A DNA stretch of 64,000 nucleotides from Crambe crambe (GCA_963924555.1 OZ004584.1:3099001-3163000), one strand, 5' to 3'. Shown: positions 51,301 through 63,200, numbered from the stretch's first letter. Program-made: numbers and translations. Notes: generated by a model from the letters alone, not told the origin.

Positions 51301-54300
51301 TTAATGCTTAAACTCAACTAAATTTTTGTAGCCTAAAAGCATAATATTATGCGGTTTCATATTAATAGCAAATAGTCACATTAAGAAACTCTTGACTACC
51401 ATAGAGTGTTCATATCTGCATATCTGACTTCACTTCTATTTCATACGTAACTCACTAATTTGGTACAGGGCATGTGCTATACAATGAACTACGTATAGGC
51501 ATTATTTTGAAATACTCGTACTGACTGGATAGACTATTATTCACTCAGCACATCACTTTATTTGATGGGAATGCTGCAGAGAGAGACTTCCTACCTAATA
51601 CATCCATTCCCACAGAGAAGGGGTGTGATAAAAGATTGATTGATTGTTTCAAGACCTTACCCACAGCTATGCAGTATGATTGGTACATGCCATGCCATAC
51701 ATAGCTAGGTAAGTAGTGTAGGTGATAACACACCCACCTGAGAGTCAGCTCCAACAGAGAGTAAGAATTCAACAACTTGGCTGTTAGCTAAGATGAAGAA
51801 TAAGAATACACATTGGAATGTGGGGGATAAGTACAGGAATTTCAGATTCCCCCCAAGTACAGTGATCTTGTAACATGAAATTGAGAACACCAATCCTTTC
51901 AATTATGGCTTTAGAGTTGGGCTACCTATGTGAAATTAATTTTGGTTGGTGTTGTACAACATGAAATTCAGAACACCAATCCTTTCAATTATGGCTTTAG
52001 AGTTGGGCTACTTAAAAAGAAGCTATGTAAAATTAATTTTGGTTGGTGTTCTGAATTTCATGTTGCAAGATCACTGCAATCCACTGTAGAGCCCAGAAAT
52101 ACAACCCCCCAGTGACCACTGTCTCTAACCACATCTTATACACAATAATAACACATGCATACACATAATATGTACCACATACCAGCCATGGCAGCATATA
52201 TGAGCGGTGTCCATGAATCACTGCCTCCATGCAGATCAATTGAAGCTCCATTAGCCACCAAAAGTCGCACCATTTCTCTACCGACCGATAGAAATAGATA
52301 ACAGTGTTGTACAAGTTTCTAATGTATTAATCATAAAGAAGGTCCATGTCTTCACCATTCAAACTATTCATTTTTTTTTTGTTAATGGAAATTGTATTTG
52401 AAGTAGGAGCAATATATTATCAGTTCAAACTTTGAAGCAGCTAAATTCAGAATTCAGTACCTGCTACAGGGTTCTCCCCAGTGAAACTGATCAGAGCGGT
52501 GCTTGAATACCACATTAGAGGATTTTGGCTATTAAAATACATTGTTTTAAGCACATGAAAGAAAAATGGGCCCCCATCAGAGTGTCTCTAACACCCTTTG
52601 AGGAGAACCCTATAATAGGTACCATAAAAGGAAATAAAGATGTCTTGTATGGAGATTGACTCTGTATAAGCACATAAATATGATACTGACTGGTGGCTAC
52701 TTACACATTTCCAGATGTGCATGCTAGGTGAAGTGGTGCATGTGACTGCTCGTTCCTCTGGTCCACCTCTCTCTCCATGTCCCCATATGTCCCTCCTTCC
52801 GTGCCCACTTCCATCCGAGAGAGGATCTTCTTGACTGCCTCCACATCTCCGCTCTGAACTGCCAAGCACAGAGACAGAGGTTGCTGCAAGGAATTCACAA
52901 AAATTATGTAATATCAAGGACATTCTTTCATGGAAGCAGATTCTTGTGGTACTTAATTCATTACTATTTTTATTTATTTATAATTTTAATTAATTTATTT
53001 ATTTTAATTGGTAGTTATAAAGATTTGATCGGACATTCAGTATCCTATTAATACTTAAAATTTGTCATTTCCAAGAAATGGTTGGGAAATGACCAGTGAC
53101 CAGCAGTTATTTCTAGCTCTGCAGAACTATGCACTAAAGATAAAAAAAAATAGAGTAACCCTATTTATTCAATACGAAATATGCACAGAGAATCTACTAG
53201 CACACACGTACCTTATGAAGCAGCTTGCACATTTTCCCACCCTTTGAGAGGTTGAGGGGTGTGTAACCCCCTGCATCATGAGCAAACTCATTGGCTCCGG
53301 CATCCAGCAAGATCACAGCCACTTTGACATGATCATTGAGACTGGCATAGTGAAGGGGCGTACGCAGACGAGTCCCACCTTTAGCATTCACATCAGCCTG
53401 AGATATTTTTATATTATACATAATTATGCAGCAATAAAGTGATTAATGCAGTGATAACAGTCTCTTTTGGTCTGAAACCTGTAAGTTCTGATAATGCTTC
53501 TGGGACATACTACTGTGCAGCAAAAAATTAAGGAGGAAATGGAACAAACAAAAAAAAAGCAATAGCATGCCCTTTTGGTGCACAAGTCGCATTATGCTCT
53601 ACTTGGGATTGTCCAATGCTCCATGCTTATAGGGCTACATACATAGCAGACATGACCATAACATTGAATAATTGCGGTCATTCCCAGTACTGTATGAGGA
53701 TCACTGTGCTTGCCCCTATAATCATCATACACTCACCCTTCGCATGACTCACCCCATTAATGAGGAGGACTTCTACCACTTGCTGGTGTCCCTTAGCAGC
53801 TGCCAAGTGGAGGGCATTCTTGTGTCTGAGTCCTCGAGCATTGGGACTGACGCCCACAGTGGAGAGGAGACGAACCACTTCCTCTAGGTCCCCTTCCTCT
53901 GCTGCTGCACACAGCAACACTGTGTTCAGTAGCAGCTTTCTACACTCACAACACACAAAAAGGTGAATAGTTGAGGTTTTCAAATCACCATATGCAATGG
54001 AACAACCTCTTATTACAGGAACAGGAAAAAAATTTTCAGGGATGAATTATTAATAAAGAGTTTCTTAGCACATATTGCGACTTGTGAGTACGAGTCTGCA
54101 AGAAAGTCTCAGATATTTGAGTTAACAAAGGTGTATCATTTCTGAGATAAGAAACTTATGAGGGAAAACGAGGCCCTTCAGCTATCACTCACACTATCAG
54201 CCAACACCAATTTTCTATTACATATGAATAAAGATTGCGTCTATTGTGCACTCATTATTGAGCCCATACTACATCAAATCAATGATCAAGCATTCTAGGA

Positions 54301-57300
54301 GAACCTTGGGAGACCAGTGGAGCTCCAATGGCCGATGTCCTAGTGATAGAACAGTGAGGATTATAACTCTTAACTTTTGAAATGATCTGAAAAAATGTCA
54401 GACCATGAGAAGAGTTGATCGGCCATATTATGATATGGTCTATACATTCCTAAGTGCAATGGGATGTATTAAGCTAATAATTATGATGTCAGACCAAAGC
54501 AAATCATGATCAGACATTGATCTTTTGACCCAGTAAATGGCCTATGGCAAACTGTTATAATCCTCACTGTAGAGTATTCAAACGTTATGTACGATTACCT
54601 TATATGGTAGTCAGATGTGAGGCTAAGAGGCTGGAGGTGCAGCGAGTCTTTTATCTCCACGTCCCCTCCGAAACGGAGCAGTTCCACCATCACCTCCAAG
54701 AGACCCTTCTCAGCAGCCAAGTGGAGAGCATTCCTCTTCAATTCCCCCACACACAGGTTCATCTACTTGAGCAAAATGAAAGCAATCTTAGATAGCATGC
54801 AAATATTATATCCCTGTTATACCATTATTCTGTTGAAAAAAAGGGTGAAGTATTAATATTGTTATTAATTGCTATATCTCGTATATTTATGTGATGACAT
54901 TGTGCACACTTGTTCACCATGATTTTCATAAATTTCCTAGGGCTTGGCTGGGGAAAGGACAATCCCTGCTTGGTATCATGCAGCATTTTAATCTCTAGAC
55001 CCACTGTGACTGTAATCATCGTTGTTGTTGTTGTTGTTGTTTTGTACGTTCATTTAACATTAGCTAAAACTGAATCTTTCTGACTGGTACCAAGTACTTT
55101 GATGATCTTTACCATACCATCAAGTACATTGATGATCTTTACCACACTCATTTTTCTAGCCATACATGTAGTAATTACATCAGCTTTCTCTGAGAGAAGG
55201 TAAATCACCATCTCCAAGTTATTCTGCTCGATAGCAATGTGGAACAGGAGTCTGCTATCTCCATGATGACTTCCATAACACACGGGAGAGAGAGGAGAGG
55301 ACATACCCAACCCTCGCATCAAGTAAGTCGACGATCGCCTAGGGTTGAAGTTCTGTCCAAAAAATGCGTCATCTGAATAGGATGGTGCTTGATATTCAAC
55401 ATTGACATCAATACCCTGATTGGTCACCACTGAGATGGTAGAGTAGCGATTTGAAGGCGATTTTTCAGATGGAGATATCATGACATAAGGTATTGCTAAA
55501 TCAGAAGATTTGCTCGATTCAATGATACTTTTAAGCTCATTCAACTCTCCTCTCTTAGCTGCGGCAAACATGCGTAAGGTGTAGAGGAGCTCCAGAGGTA
55601 AAGCTGTTAAACTGAACTCCAAACGACCAGCAACGAATCGCACACCACTTAGGACGGGGGTCGTGAATTCTTTAGCCTCTGCGTAACCTGTGGGAGGGAA
55701 ATGGGTGGGTGTAGCTCCCTCAGCTGGAGTTTCATCAGAGGCTTCAACTCCTTCAAAGGGATCCTGCATGTGATCATAAACCTCAATTAGATAAAATACC
55801 TCCTATGTAGGTATGTATGTATGTACATGTATGTAGATATGTTCGTTTAGCATTGAGTAGGTGAAGCACTGGTTCAGGAGTCTTAACTTACTGGCAGTGT
55901 CAAAGAAAAAAAAAAAAAAGTCTCTCACATACATCATACGTAATTCAAGTTATGTATGATTCATTCGTTTATCATGGACCTACATACATGTCATGTGACT
56001 TGAATGGATAGCTGTTTGCATGAATTGATAGAGCAATATATAGAGTAGACACATTACTCGATAAGTGCACATGCATCGTATTGGTACATACGTACATCTT
56101 CCTTGATGATGGAGTGCTGGAGATTGGAAGAGTCATGTGACAAGTAGAAGACACTCTTCCCCTTGGTGAGATCACAAAGTTCAAAATGCCCCGAGTATTT
56201 GGCATTTGATCCAATCGGTTCCTGACGCTGTAACTTGGAGCCACGCCTCTCACACAGAAGAGGTTTACCTTCAGTGTCTTGACATGTTAACCAATGTGAA
56301 TAAAAGTCAAACTATTCAGCATAATTATGGCATTTATACCTCATTATAATGTACTGTGTGTGTGTGTGTAAGTAATCCATGAGAGGGGACATGCAGTCAT
56401 GCAGTTTCCATGGATATCGTGCTGTCAACATGTGTACTGTAGTCAGTGGACCCTTTTTGTTTCAATTTACACACTTTTGAGACTAGTAGGTTACCAGGAG
56501 AGTGATAATCATTTCTGGACCGAATTGAATTAATTAACATAAAGGCTATGAGCTAAGGAACATATTTAATAAGGCCAAGAGGACACTCAGTATTAATTAG
56601 GGTTTAAAATAAAGACAAGGAACATACCAAAGTAGTTTTTTTTTTTTTGTTTTTTTTTTCTCAAGAAAACCATTTTTGCTAAAATGATAACCTCTTTTCA
56701 TTGCGGTTATCCAACATCATCATGAACTAAAAAATGGGAATACTTTCCCTGCACATCCCCTTCCACTGACCCCCACACACGTGTGACCACAGACCAAGGC
56801 ATGGACCCAGACATGCATGTCCCTTCCCACCCACTAGCAGCAGTCTTTGTGCATAGTGTATGGATGCAGAGTAGTAGCTAGCTATGGTGAGGGTGGGAGG
56901 GGACATACATGTCTAGAGACTGACAGAGAGTGAATGTACCTATTGGGAAAGAGAGTCTAGCTAAGACCTCATAAGGTTTCTCTACTAAATTATCCTTTTT
57001 TTCCCATGCACACATGGCTTCCCTAGCTGTTTGACCCCACACACCGTGGTTCTAGCCGATGGATGTAATTAAACCATAACTGAACTAAACAGATTAATGA
57101 GTTAGACTCATTCCCAGACCTACTCGAGGGCAGAGCTGCAGAACATAGTAAATGTTTGATGTGCCCAAATTAAACCAAAAATATTTATGACCAGATGCAT
57201 AAAATTATAATCTTAAAGTTTAATGAGACTGCTGAGACAGGTTTCATTGATAATAATGTATACATGCATAACATGAAGTTCTAAACAAAGCTTTGATAGA

Positions 57301-58608
57301 GAGACAAATCATTCATTGCCACATCAAACAAGAACAATTTGGTAGAGATGATTAAGTATCCTGATAAGTATTAAAAGGTGTCATGTCCAGGACACTAAAA
57401 CCTTTGATGAATAATAAGTATTTTGGGGGAATTCAGGACAAAAATGCCACCATTTTCTGTTGGCCTTGCCCATAGATTTGAGGCTGTAGTGTAAGAGGTC
57501 TTTAGGGTATAGAAGGGAAATGGCTGATGGCCAAGCTGATCCCTCCAATGGCTTCTAAATATTCAGTACCCCCCCCCTGCAAACAGGGAAATACAATCCT
57601 ACATGAATCCCTGAATGGCTACAGTGAACATGGACAGAACCCTGGGTTCCTTCGTATATTCGTAGATTCATTAGGGGAACACTTCACTGCATGCTTATGT
57701 ACTGTTCATATGAATTACCTGGTATCCATCTGATCTCAACATGATGATCATTCAGACCAGCTTCAACTGGCACTTTAACTTTGCACTCCTCCCCACTCCC
57801 AATGACCACACCCTCCTCACTCACGTGGTACTCCCGGGAGACCAATCGACTGAGAGTAAAGGGGACAAACTCATCCGGTTTGGAGGGTGGAGTTACTCGA
57901 ATGATCTTCAAGGAGGCATAGTTGGCAATTGGCTTGGAGTACACATCCACTTCAAGATTTTAAAAAATAATAAACCATAAGGCAGTGAAAAACCTTTCCA
58001 CCTTGTTACATGTATAATATGACCACCTCTTTATCAAGGCCATTCCACCATGTCCCAATTCCAGCTACAGTGAAACCAAAGCATCTTATAATGAGACCAC
58101 ATCTCTCATCAGGGCCATTCCACACCTCACCTGGCAATGAGACCATGTCTCTATCGATTAAGGCTTACTCTCTGGGGAGGCTTCACTAGCTAGCAAACTG
58201 GAATGGTGATGCTCCACCACACACCACTCTTGGGGGGAGTTACCCCATAAATAATAGCAAGCATAGAGAAGATTCTTATTGAAGGAATATACACTGTAAC
58301 TTAATGCAGTGGAAACAAGTATGTACTCTAGCTAAATGGCTAATCAAAGAAAGTCTGCACTTACTTTCTTCCTCCTCTTCTTCTTCATGGCTCATACTTC
58401 TGGAATGAATCCGAAAGAGATTGTGACTCAGTCCAACTCGTCGTCTTCCCCCACCCACCACATTGCTGGAATCATTGCACTCAAATCGGCCAACCATGGA
58501 TCGGAATTGCTTCTCTCGATCTCTAATGTAGTCTTCCAGTGAGGATATCTTGGAATGGGCTTTTCCAAGGTGGAACAAGAGAGAGGAACGACGCTGATTC
58601 GTGTCCAT
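39845..58608 (-). CDS. FHA-like, ankyrin-repeat, coiled-coil, RING-finger protein (putative E3 ligase), 19 exons
   Basis: Exons (minus): 58608-58365, 57949-57719, 56268-56096, 55763-55143, 54762-54599, 53939-53753, 53397-53212, 52883-52705, 52277-52183, 51787-51738, 51101-50943, 48053-47908, 47230-47098, 46888-46778, 46431-46277, 45949-45745, 42020-41904, 40869-40702, 39931-39845; all phases agree, giving 1136 residues. An FHA-like domain (VVIGSGEECKVKVP...LNDHHVEIRW) spans exons 2-3. Ankyrin repeats run through exons 4-10 (ALHLAAAKGHQQVVEVLL; TPLHYASLNDHVKVAVILL). A helical spacer (VEQAMEETKTMISQLER) fills exons 11-12, and more ankyrin repeats exons 13-17 (TPLHLASLNNHIEIARLL). The RING (CMICMDN...LPCGH|QAFCTNC...SCALDR) ends the protein; its eighth ligand is Asp, not Cys. 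Ubiquitin ligase activity and phosphopeptide binding are inferred. Confidence 0.87.
41080..41600. repeat. Degenerate AT-rich tandem repeat
   Basis: Irregular repeats of TTTCTCAGTTTTGTAATTCC and TTATAAGGAAACC in the intron between the last ankyrin exon and the first RING exon. Confidence 0.7.
42520..43022. repeat. Intronic segment copied in inverse orientation at 34199-34610
   Basis: See the matching blocks at 34199-34610. This copy lies in the large intron that also hosts the gene at 43186-45043. Confidence 0.7.
43186..45043 (+). CDS. Secreted Pro/Arg-rich protein with duplicated exon modules, nested in an intron
   Basis: Exons 43186-43358, 43430-43834, 43997-44401 and 44527-45043 all join in phase 2 for 499 residues. 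A signal peptide (MKRQFIVLSLFFFMMETILC) is clear. Exons 2 and 3 are both 405 bases and nearly identical. Each module has VFYCxGNLTFIFNNISEADD, a DEIExERDGVLLCExLRR segment, a run of RPPRPTRIPKP repeats, then CEYLIAELGRxGRYLLSRRI and a terminal Cys; exon 1 ends with the same CEDVIAKF...GRYLLSRRI motif. Exon 4 starts as a module, swaps to shorter RPTRLPRPT repeats and ends with a new C-terminus. No known family was recognised. It lies on the opposite strand inside the ~3.7-kb intron between exons 16 and 17 of the FHA-ankyrin-RING gene. A secreted matrix, defence or precursor role is possible but unsupported. Confidence 0.8.
46090..46243. mobile_element. MITE with long TIR (TGTATAGTGCAAATTTTTCG)
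   Basis: Left TGTATAGTGCAAATTTTTCGTGGGT and right ACCCACGAAAAATTTGCGC-TATACG are inverted copies about 100 bases apart, in an intron of the FHA-ankyrin-RING gene. A decayed relative may lie at about 1328-1475. Confidence 0.75.
48118..48200. repeat. Minisatellite (TATGGGGTAGCAGGGGAGGAAG)n
   Basis: About three to four copies of a 22-base unit in an intron of the FHA-ankyrin-RING gene. Confidence 0.85.
48254..48367. repeat. Poly-C/poly-A run followed by (AAT)n microsatellite
   Basis: A C run, an A run, then TAA/AAT trinucleotides to about 48367. Confidence 0.97.
48788..50522 (+). CDS. Type II membrane protein with coiled-coil stalk and Cys-rich ectodomain, nested in an intron
   Basis: Two exons, 48788-49327 and 50307-50522, join in phase 0 for 251 residues. 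A Ser/Asn-rich cytosolic tail precedes a membrane anchor about residues 53-75 (TAIVVLMLAVVAAALTAVAV). A heptad-like stalk follows (NNNIKTLGNRIEELEARV; SISELYNRVDELYASLE). The C-terminal domain holds eight or more cysteines (CYEERAFC, RGCRTGR, VRCEL, MHCECGMVY, EAQCAIVITRCP). The layout (anchor, coiled coil, Cys domain) mirrors the fibrinogen-related genes, but the domain itself is not recognised. It sits on the opposite strand in the intron between exons 11 and 12 of the FHA-ankyrin-RING gene. The intron contains a 33-base minisatellite that is open in the exon 2 frame, so extra in-frame sequence could be included by alternative acceptors. Confidence 0.75.
49912..50290. repeat. 33-bp minisatellite carrying repeated splice-acceptor-like sites
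   Basis: About 11 copies of a unit like CAGGTCACCATTGGTTACAGG + GGTACTACATTAT. A 132-base four-unit block is repeated twice (about 49915-50047 and 50048-50180). Since 33 is a multiple of three, the array stays open in one frame into the downstream exon at 50307. Confidence 0.95.
51860..52076. mobile_element. MITE with ~34-bp TIR and internal duplication
   Basis: CAGTGATCTTGTAACATGAAATT at the left is the imperfect inverse of AATTTCATGTTGCAAGATCACTG at the right. A ~95-base segment (AACACCAATCCTTTCAATTATGG...) is duplicated in tandem inside. Intronic. Confidence 0.8.
54352..54569. mobile_element. MITE family 1, most complete copy
   Basis: CAGTGAGGATTATAAC and its exact inverse GTTATAATCCTCACTG at the ends, 218 bp, with near-matching flanks TAGAA/TAGAG. 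It ends 30 bases from the donor of exon 5 of the FHA-ankyrin-RING gene. Confidence 0.9.
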
Positions 58609-59375
58609 GTTCTGTTTCCAAGAGTTAAAAGCAGTTAGCTATTAAGCTAATTAGCTTAGTATCTCAAATTAACTTTGGCTTTGGTGACAGCCTACTAGTT
58701 AGGGTAAACTCAGCTGGCCCACGAAACTAGTGAGGCATCCCTCGCAGTCGATGTTGGCGGAGATTGCTTCTCCCTCAAGCTCTAAATGATGGGTGGGGCT
58801 AGTGAAGCAAAAGTGCTTTGGGTGTGGCCATAGGGTGTGGTTAATTATGTCGCATTAATAATTTTTTGCGAATAGTCAGCTTATTGATAAAGCCAAAAAT
58901 GATAATTAGCTACTGTAGTAGCAGAAGAAGATCATTAATCATCAACTCAGCAAGTAGTCACTGAGTAAGCGATTGGAAATGGGCTATTATTAGTATTAAA
59001 TACTGTAGCTAGCCTACAGTATAGCCATAGATTATCTATGGTATAGCTAAATTTCAGCCATTTTAGCTAAAACTCTTCGGTATTTTCAGTCCAATTTCAG
59101 TATGATACTGATGGTTGGAGGCTCTGCTAATAATAATCATATAGCCTATAGCTAGCATGAGGGGGAACATTAAATGCTGGATTAATTGTGTATGATTATA
59201 CTGCATGTTATCAAAACAGGATGTAGCTAGCTATACCCACTCTCACGCAGCCAGAATATAAAACGTGAGCATCAGAACAAGACCAGCAGCTGCTGAGCCC
59301 TGAAGCATATACAGATATTCAAGCCTATACCTTAATACTATCGACAATTTTAAATTTCTCTCCTGCAGCGGGAGG
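58609..59375. other. Divergent upstream region
   Basis: Separates the start of the minus-strand FHA-ankyrin-RING gene from the plus-strand TGF-beta-like gene. No repeats or gene recognised. A good splice-acceptor-like site (TTTCTCTCCTGCAG, ending 59368) lies 7 bases before the ligand start codon, so an upstream 5' exon may exist here. Confidence 0.5.
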
Positions 59376-59771
59376 ATGGGAAAAGGCTCTATCTTCATAC
59401 TTGCTATAGTTATGACTACTGTTACTGTAGTGATGACTGCACAGGATTCTCTACCTCTCATCTCTGGTACCAAAGAATGCAAGCTGGTCCCGTTTGTGAT
59501 CAACACAACTGATATACTTGAAGACATCATTCACCCAAAAACAGTCAGTATGGGACTCTGCAGTGGTTCTTGCACAACTGAAAAGCCAGATCCAGACTTA
59601 GATTCTCCACTGCACACCTATTACAAGTCCCTCCTTGGTCAGCAGGAGTCTTGCTGTGTGCCTGTCAAATATAGACCATTGAATGTGATCGCTCTCGGCA
59701 GGAAGAACAAGCATGCACTGAGCTTAATCAAATTGCCTGACCTGATAGTGGCCAATTGTGGATGTCGCTAA
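59376..59771 (+). CDS. Short TGF-beta superfamily-like cystine-knot ligand without prodomain
   Basis: Single open frame of 131 residues. A signal peptide (SIFILAIVMTTVTVVMTA) is followed almost at once by the cystine-knot domain. All seven canonical cysteines are present in the right order: ECKLVPF, then GLCSGSC (C-x3-C), then ESCCVPVKYRPLNVI, then LPDLIVANCGCR at the C-terminus (C-x-C). This is the TGF-beta/BMP growth-factor pattern, including CCVP and the terminal CGCR-type end. Ordinary ligands carry a 200-300-residue prodomain and a furin site; neither is present here. A splice-acceptor-like CAG 7 bases before the ATG leaves open an upstream coding exon, but the hydrophobic start argues for a genuine N-terminus. 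The protein would be secreted and could act on type I/II serine kinase receptors or antagonise them (inference). Confidence 0.8.
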   Translation: MGKGSIFILAIVMTTVTVVMTAQDSLPLISGTKECKLVPFVINTTDILEDIIHPKTVSMGLCSGSCTTEKPDPDLDSPLHTYYKSLLGQQESCCVPVKYRPLNVIALGRKNKHALSLIKLPDLIVANCGCR

Positions 59772-60215
59772 AGTCTTTTGATAAACACTCTTAGCTACAG
59801 TCAATTCATTCACTGGAATCACTTGTTTTATTACTTTTTTGCTGTTTTTGTTGTTTAATAATAGCTAATATTATTAAAGTGATTGATGAGGTATTAAATT
59901 AATCTTGATGATGCACAGTTTATAGTAATCACTAGCTAGAAACTGAATAGCTAATGAAAAAGCTATTCTTTATGAACCAAGTAAAGGGATTTCTCCAAGG
60001 TATTTCTAATAAGCATGATGACAGCATGATTATAGTACGTGGTTAGTGACAGAGTTGCTATTATACCGGTAGCTACGTGGCGTGGCTTGTACCATAGATT
60101 GTATAGACTACGTCTATGCTTGTACACATTCATAGATCATAGTTAAGTGCGCATGCGCAATGAACCTCATAAATGATAATGTCCAAAAAAATATAAGCAG
60201 ATGCATGCAGTGTGG
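59772..60215. other. Convergent spacer, no gene seen
   Basis: AT-rich 3' flanks of the TGF-beta-like gene and the death-domain GTPase gene. TGCGCATGCGC occurs near 60150. Confidence 0.5.
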
Positions 60216-63200
60216 TTAGTGTTGGCTCTGTTGGAGAGTGAAGACCAACTGTTCATGTCCAAGGTCTTCCAGGACCTCTCTGATAGTGGCCCAGGTGGGA
60301 GGAGGTTGCTCTCTGGATAGCCACATTTTAAACATGGCCTTCATGCATTGGAAAGGGGAGGGGCCATGACAGGATTCCACCTCTTCAAGTTCCTCCTCCT
60401 GCAGGTCCAGGAACAACCCCATGTCCCTCCACTCCTCACTGATCCCTCGCAATTTCTTGCACAGGTCTCTCAGACTGGGTCGCTCTTCCAGGTAATTAGT
60501 GGGTGTGGTCAAGTGGGGTGGTGTACCTGGTGTACCTGGATGGTATGAGTTTATGTAGTTGAGATTAAAGTGGACATTCATGACATGTGTAGCTGACATG
60601 ACCACTTGGAGACTCACTGGATTGAGGTGCTGATTGAAGTCCTCTCATATGTCCTCCACCATCAGTGCTAGGGAAACAGTGGATGTGGCTAGAGTTAGAA
60701 GAATTACTCATATTCAAAGATGTCTTGGGCGTCTTGGACGTGCTGGCAACATCTGTAGGAGATGATAGATACATGCAATATCAAGGTCATCTTTATTCCT
60801 CACATTTCTTCCTCAACACTTCACAGATGGCCTCAGCAGACTGAGTGTGTCCAGCCTTCACACACACCTCCAGCAAGTTCCCATAGGTGGCGGCAAGGCC
60901 ATGCCTCTCCTTCCACCTCTTCAGTGCCTCTCGTCTATTGGTCAAATAGATCAGTGATTCACACTGGACTCTCAGTTAGAGGGGGAGATTTGTCCTCGTG
61001 CAAGGGGAGGGGATATTAAAAGGTATCATGAAATACTTTCTTGGACTCTATCTAACTTTAGGGGATATCTTAGGCTTCCATTACCAATTCAAGCCAGAGC
61101 TCACCTCTGCAGTGCAGGTTCATTCTGATACTTCTTCTTGGTGTCACTAATGTCAGTGGCAGTCAGTCCCAGAGGAACAGAGAGCTTCTCCTCCCAGTCC
61201 AGTGAATGGTCCGCTATCTCATTCAGGTCCCTGTCCACTCCCCCATGGCCCCAGTCCAACTGCCGCTCCAAGTGGGGGCGTGCATCCACTGGGAGACGTG
61301 AGAGGTAGGATTGGTAATCTGGTCCTGTGGTATATAGTTAGGGTGGATCCATGGAGGACAATGAACTCACACTAACCTGAGGGGAGAACTGGGTCAGGTC
61401 CATTCACACCACTTCCATCTCCAGTCATGGGCTACAGTAGTACAATGAGAACTAAAGTCATGCACATTGCATCTTAAGGAACAATATATACTGCACTCTA
61501 TTTAAAGCACACATATCATGAACACCATGACTACAGGGCCAGATTACTTACCTTTCCAAACCACACCAAATGATGACTTTGCATTTCCACTGGGTGGGGA
61601 TTTTCGGGATCTTTAAGGCAGTCCATTATGTAAGGAGCAGTCTCTTCACTGTCGACTACACACAAGTGGTCTCTTCCAGGGTGAGAGGGACATTCAAAGG
61701 AGAGTTGGTAGCTCACAGAAAAGGCATAGTTCATATGAGAGGTGACTGTCTTCAGTACATGCTCAATAATCTCTCGGATGGCACGACATACCTCATGTGC
61801 TGGGGTCTTGGCAATCTGTAGTCTCTTGATGGATACCTCGTAGTACTTTGGTTGTGAGATGAGGGTGATGGTGTCATGATCAGCTCCAAATCGAAACTGC
61901 ACTCGGTTCTTCTTGATACCCTTTTCAATCAACTTGAGTGAGCTCTGCCCGACTAAGTTGGCAATGGTGGCAGGAAAGACCCCAAGGGGTACAAAACCAC
62001 ATTCGTATCGAATCAAGAGAGAGGCAGGAAGGAGTTGGCTGGAATCATTATTTTGAAAGTCTCTCAGTTCTTCACTGCTCACATTCTCGAGGACGCAGGG
62101 CATCAGGTAGACCTTCGAACTCTGTGAAGGGTCAGACTGGACTATGGGAGCTATGATGTTGAGATGCTCCAACAGCTTCACCAGTTGGAGTAAGGGAATG
62201 TGATCTTTCCTGATGGCCGCCAAAGCATCTTGCAACTCCTTCACTTCAAAGTACTGGAAGTCTTCCTCACGTTCTTCAAGACTTTTTCCTTTCGTCCAGA
62301 TATGTCGATACTCATAAAGTGCTGTTGTTATGTCTTTGAATGGGATGAAGTCCAAACGTTCGTCTCTTGTTTCTTGTTCCTTTAAAGCTTCCTTCACATC
62401 TTCAAACGAAAACTGTCCAGTTTTCTGGAATTTTTCCTGAGCTGCCCTCTTCACTTTGCCGAATTTGAATGTGTTGACAATCATATTGGTCACACTGTCA
62501 AATACAATTTGTACATCACAAATGACAGTGTCTTTCAGCTCAGGAACGTCAGGGAAGTACATCAAGACTCCAGCATAGTGGTGTAGGAACCACAAGGCCA
62601 CTTCAGTTTCCTTTGGGGACATGCCAAACTGCCAAGCTAGTTGCATGCAGTACTCCAGGCTCAACATTCTCAGCACTTGTTTGCGAAGACAGAGATTGAA
62701 CATGAGCCAAGCTGCTGGAATGGGGATCTTCTTGAAGTGGTGCCGAATGCGATCCTGAAGGAATTTGCGAATGGAATCCACCTCTTCCTTACCTCCTGTC
62801 TTGTTGTCGACTGCAAGGATCAACTGATCCTTCTCGGCAAACTCAACGAGACCTTCCTTATAGAAGCTAGTATTCATAACGGTACTTTTCAGCTCATCGT
62901 CGAATTTCTTGATCTCTTCTTTGCTCACCTTGTCTTTGTGAGTAGCGACTATGAAAGCTACTGAATTGGATGATGGCTGAACCAACTTGGCTGCTGGATT
63001 GAGGTCAGAGATGTCTCCACCTAAAGTGTTTTCAGGACAAGTGCGACAGCAAGCAACAGCAGACAGAGCTTGGAGTATCATCTCCTCCACAGTGTACGTC
63101 GATTCCACCGGTATGGTGGACTCACCTGTTGATGGATCCAGGTACGATATGCTATAGTGACTCTTGAGATCATCGATGAGTTTGCAGAAGATCAGGTACA

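Noticed and set aside
60793..60795. TAA as the end of a separate death-domain gene
   Set aside because: A GTGAGG donor 9 bases upstream and a 51-base intron join the next exon in the right phase, so one gene with two death domains is better.
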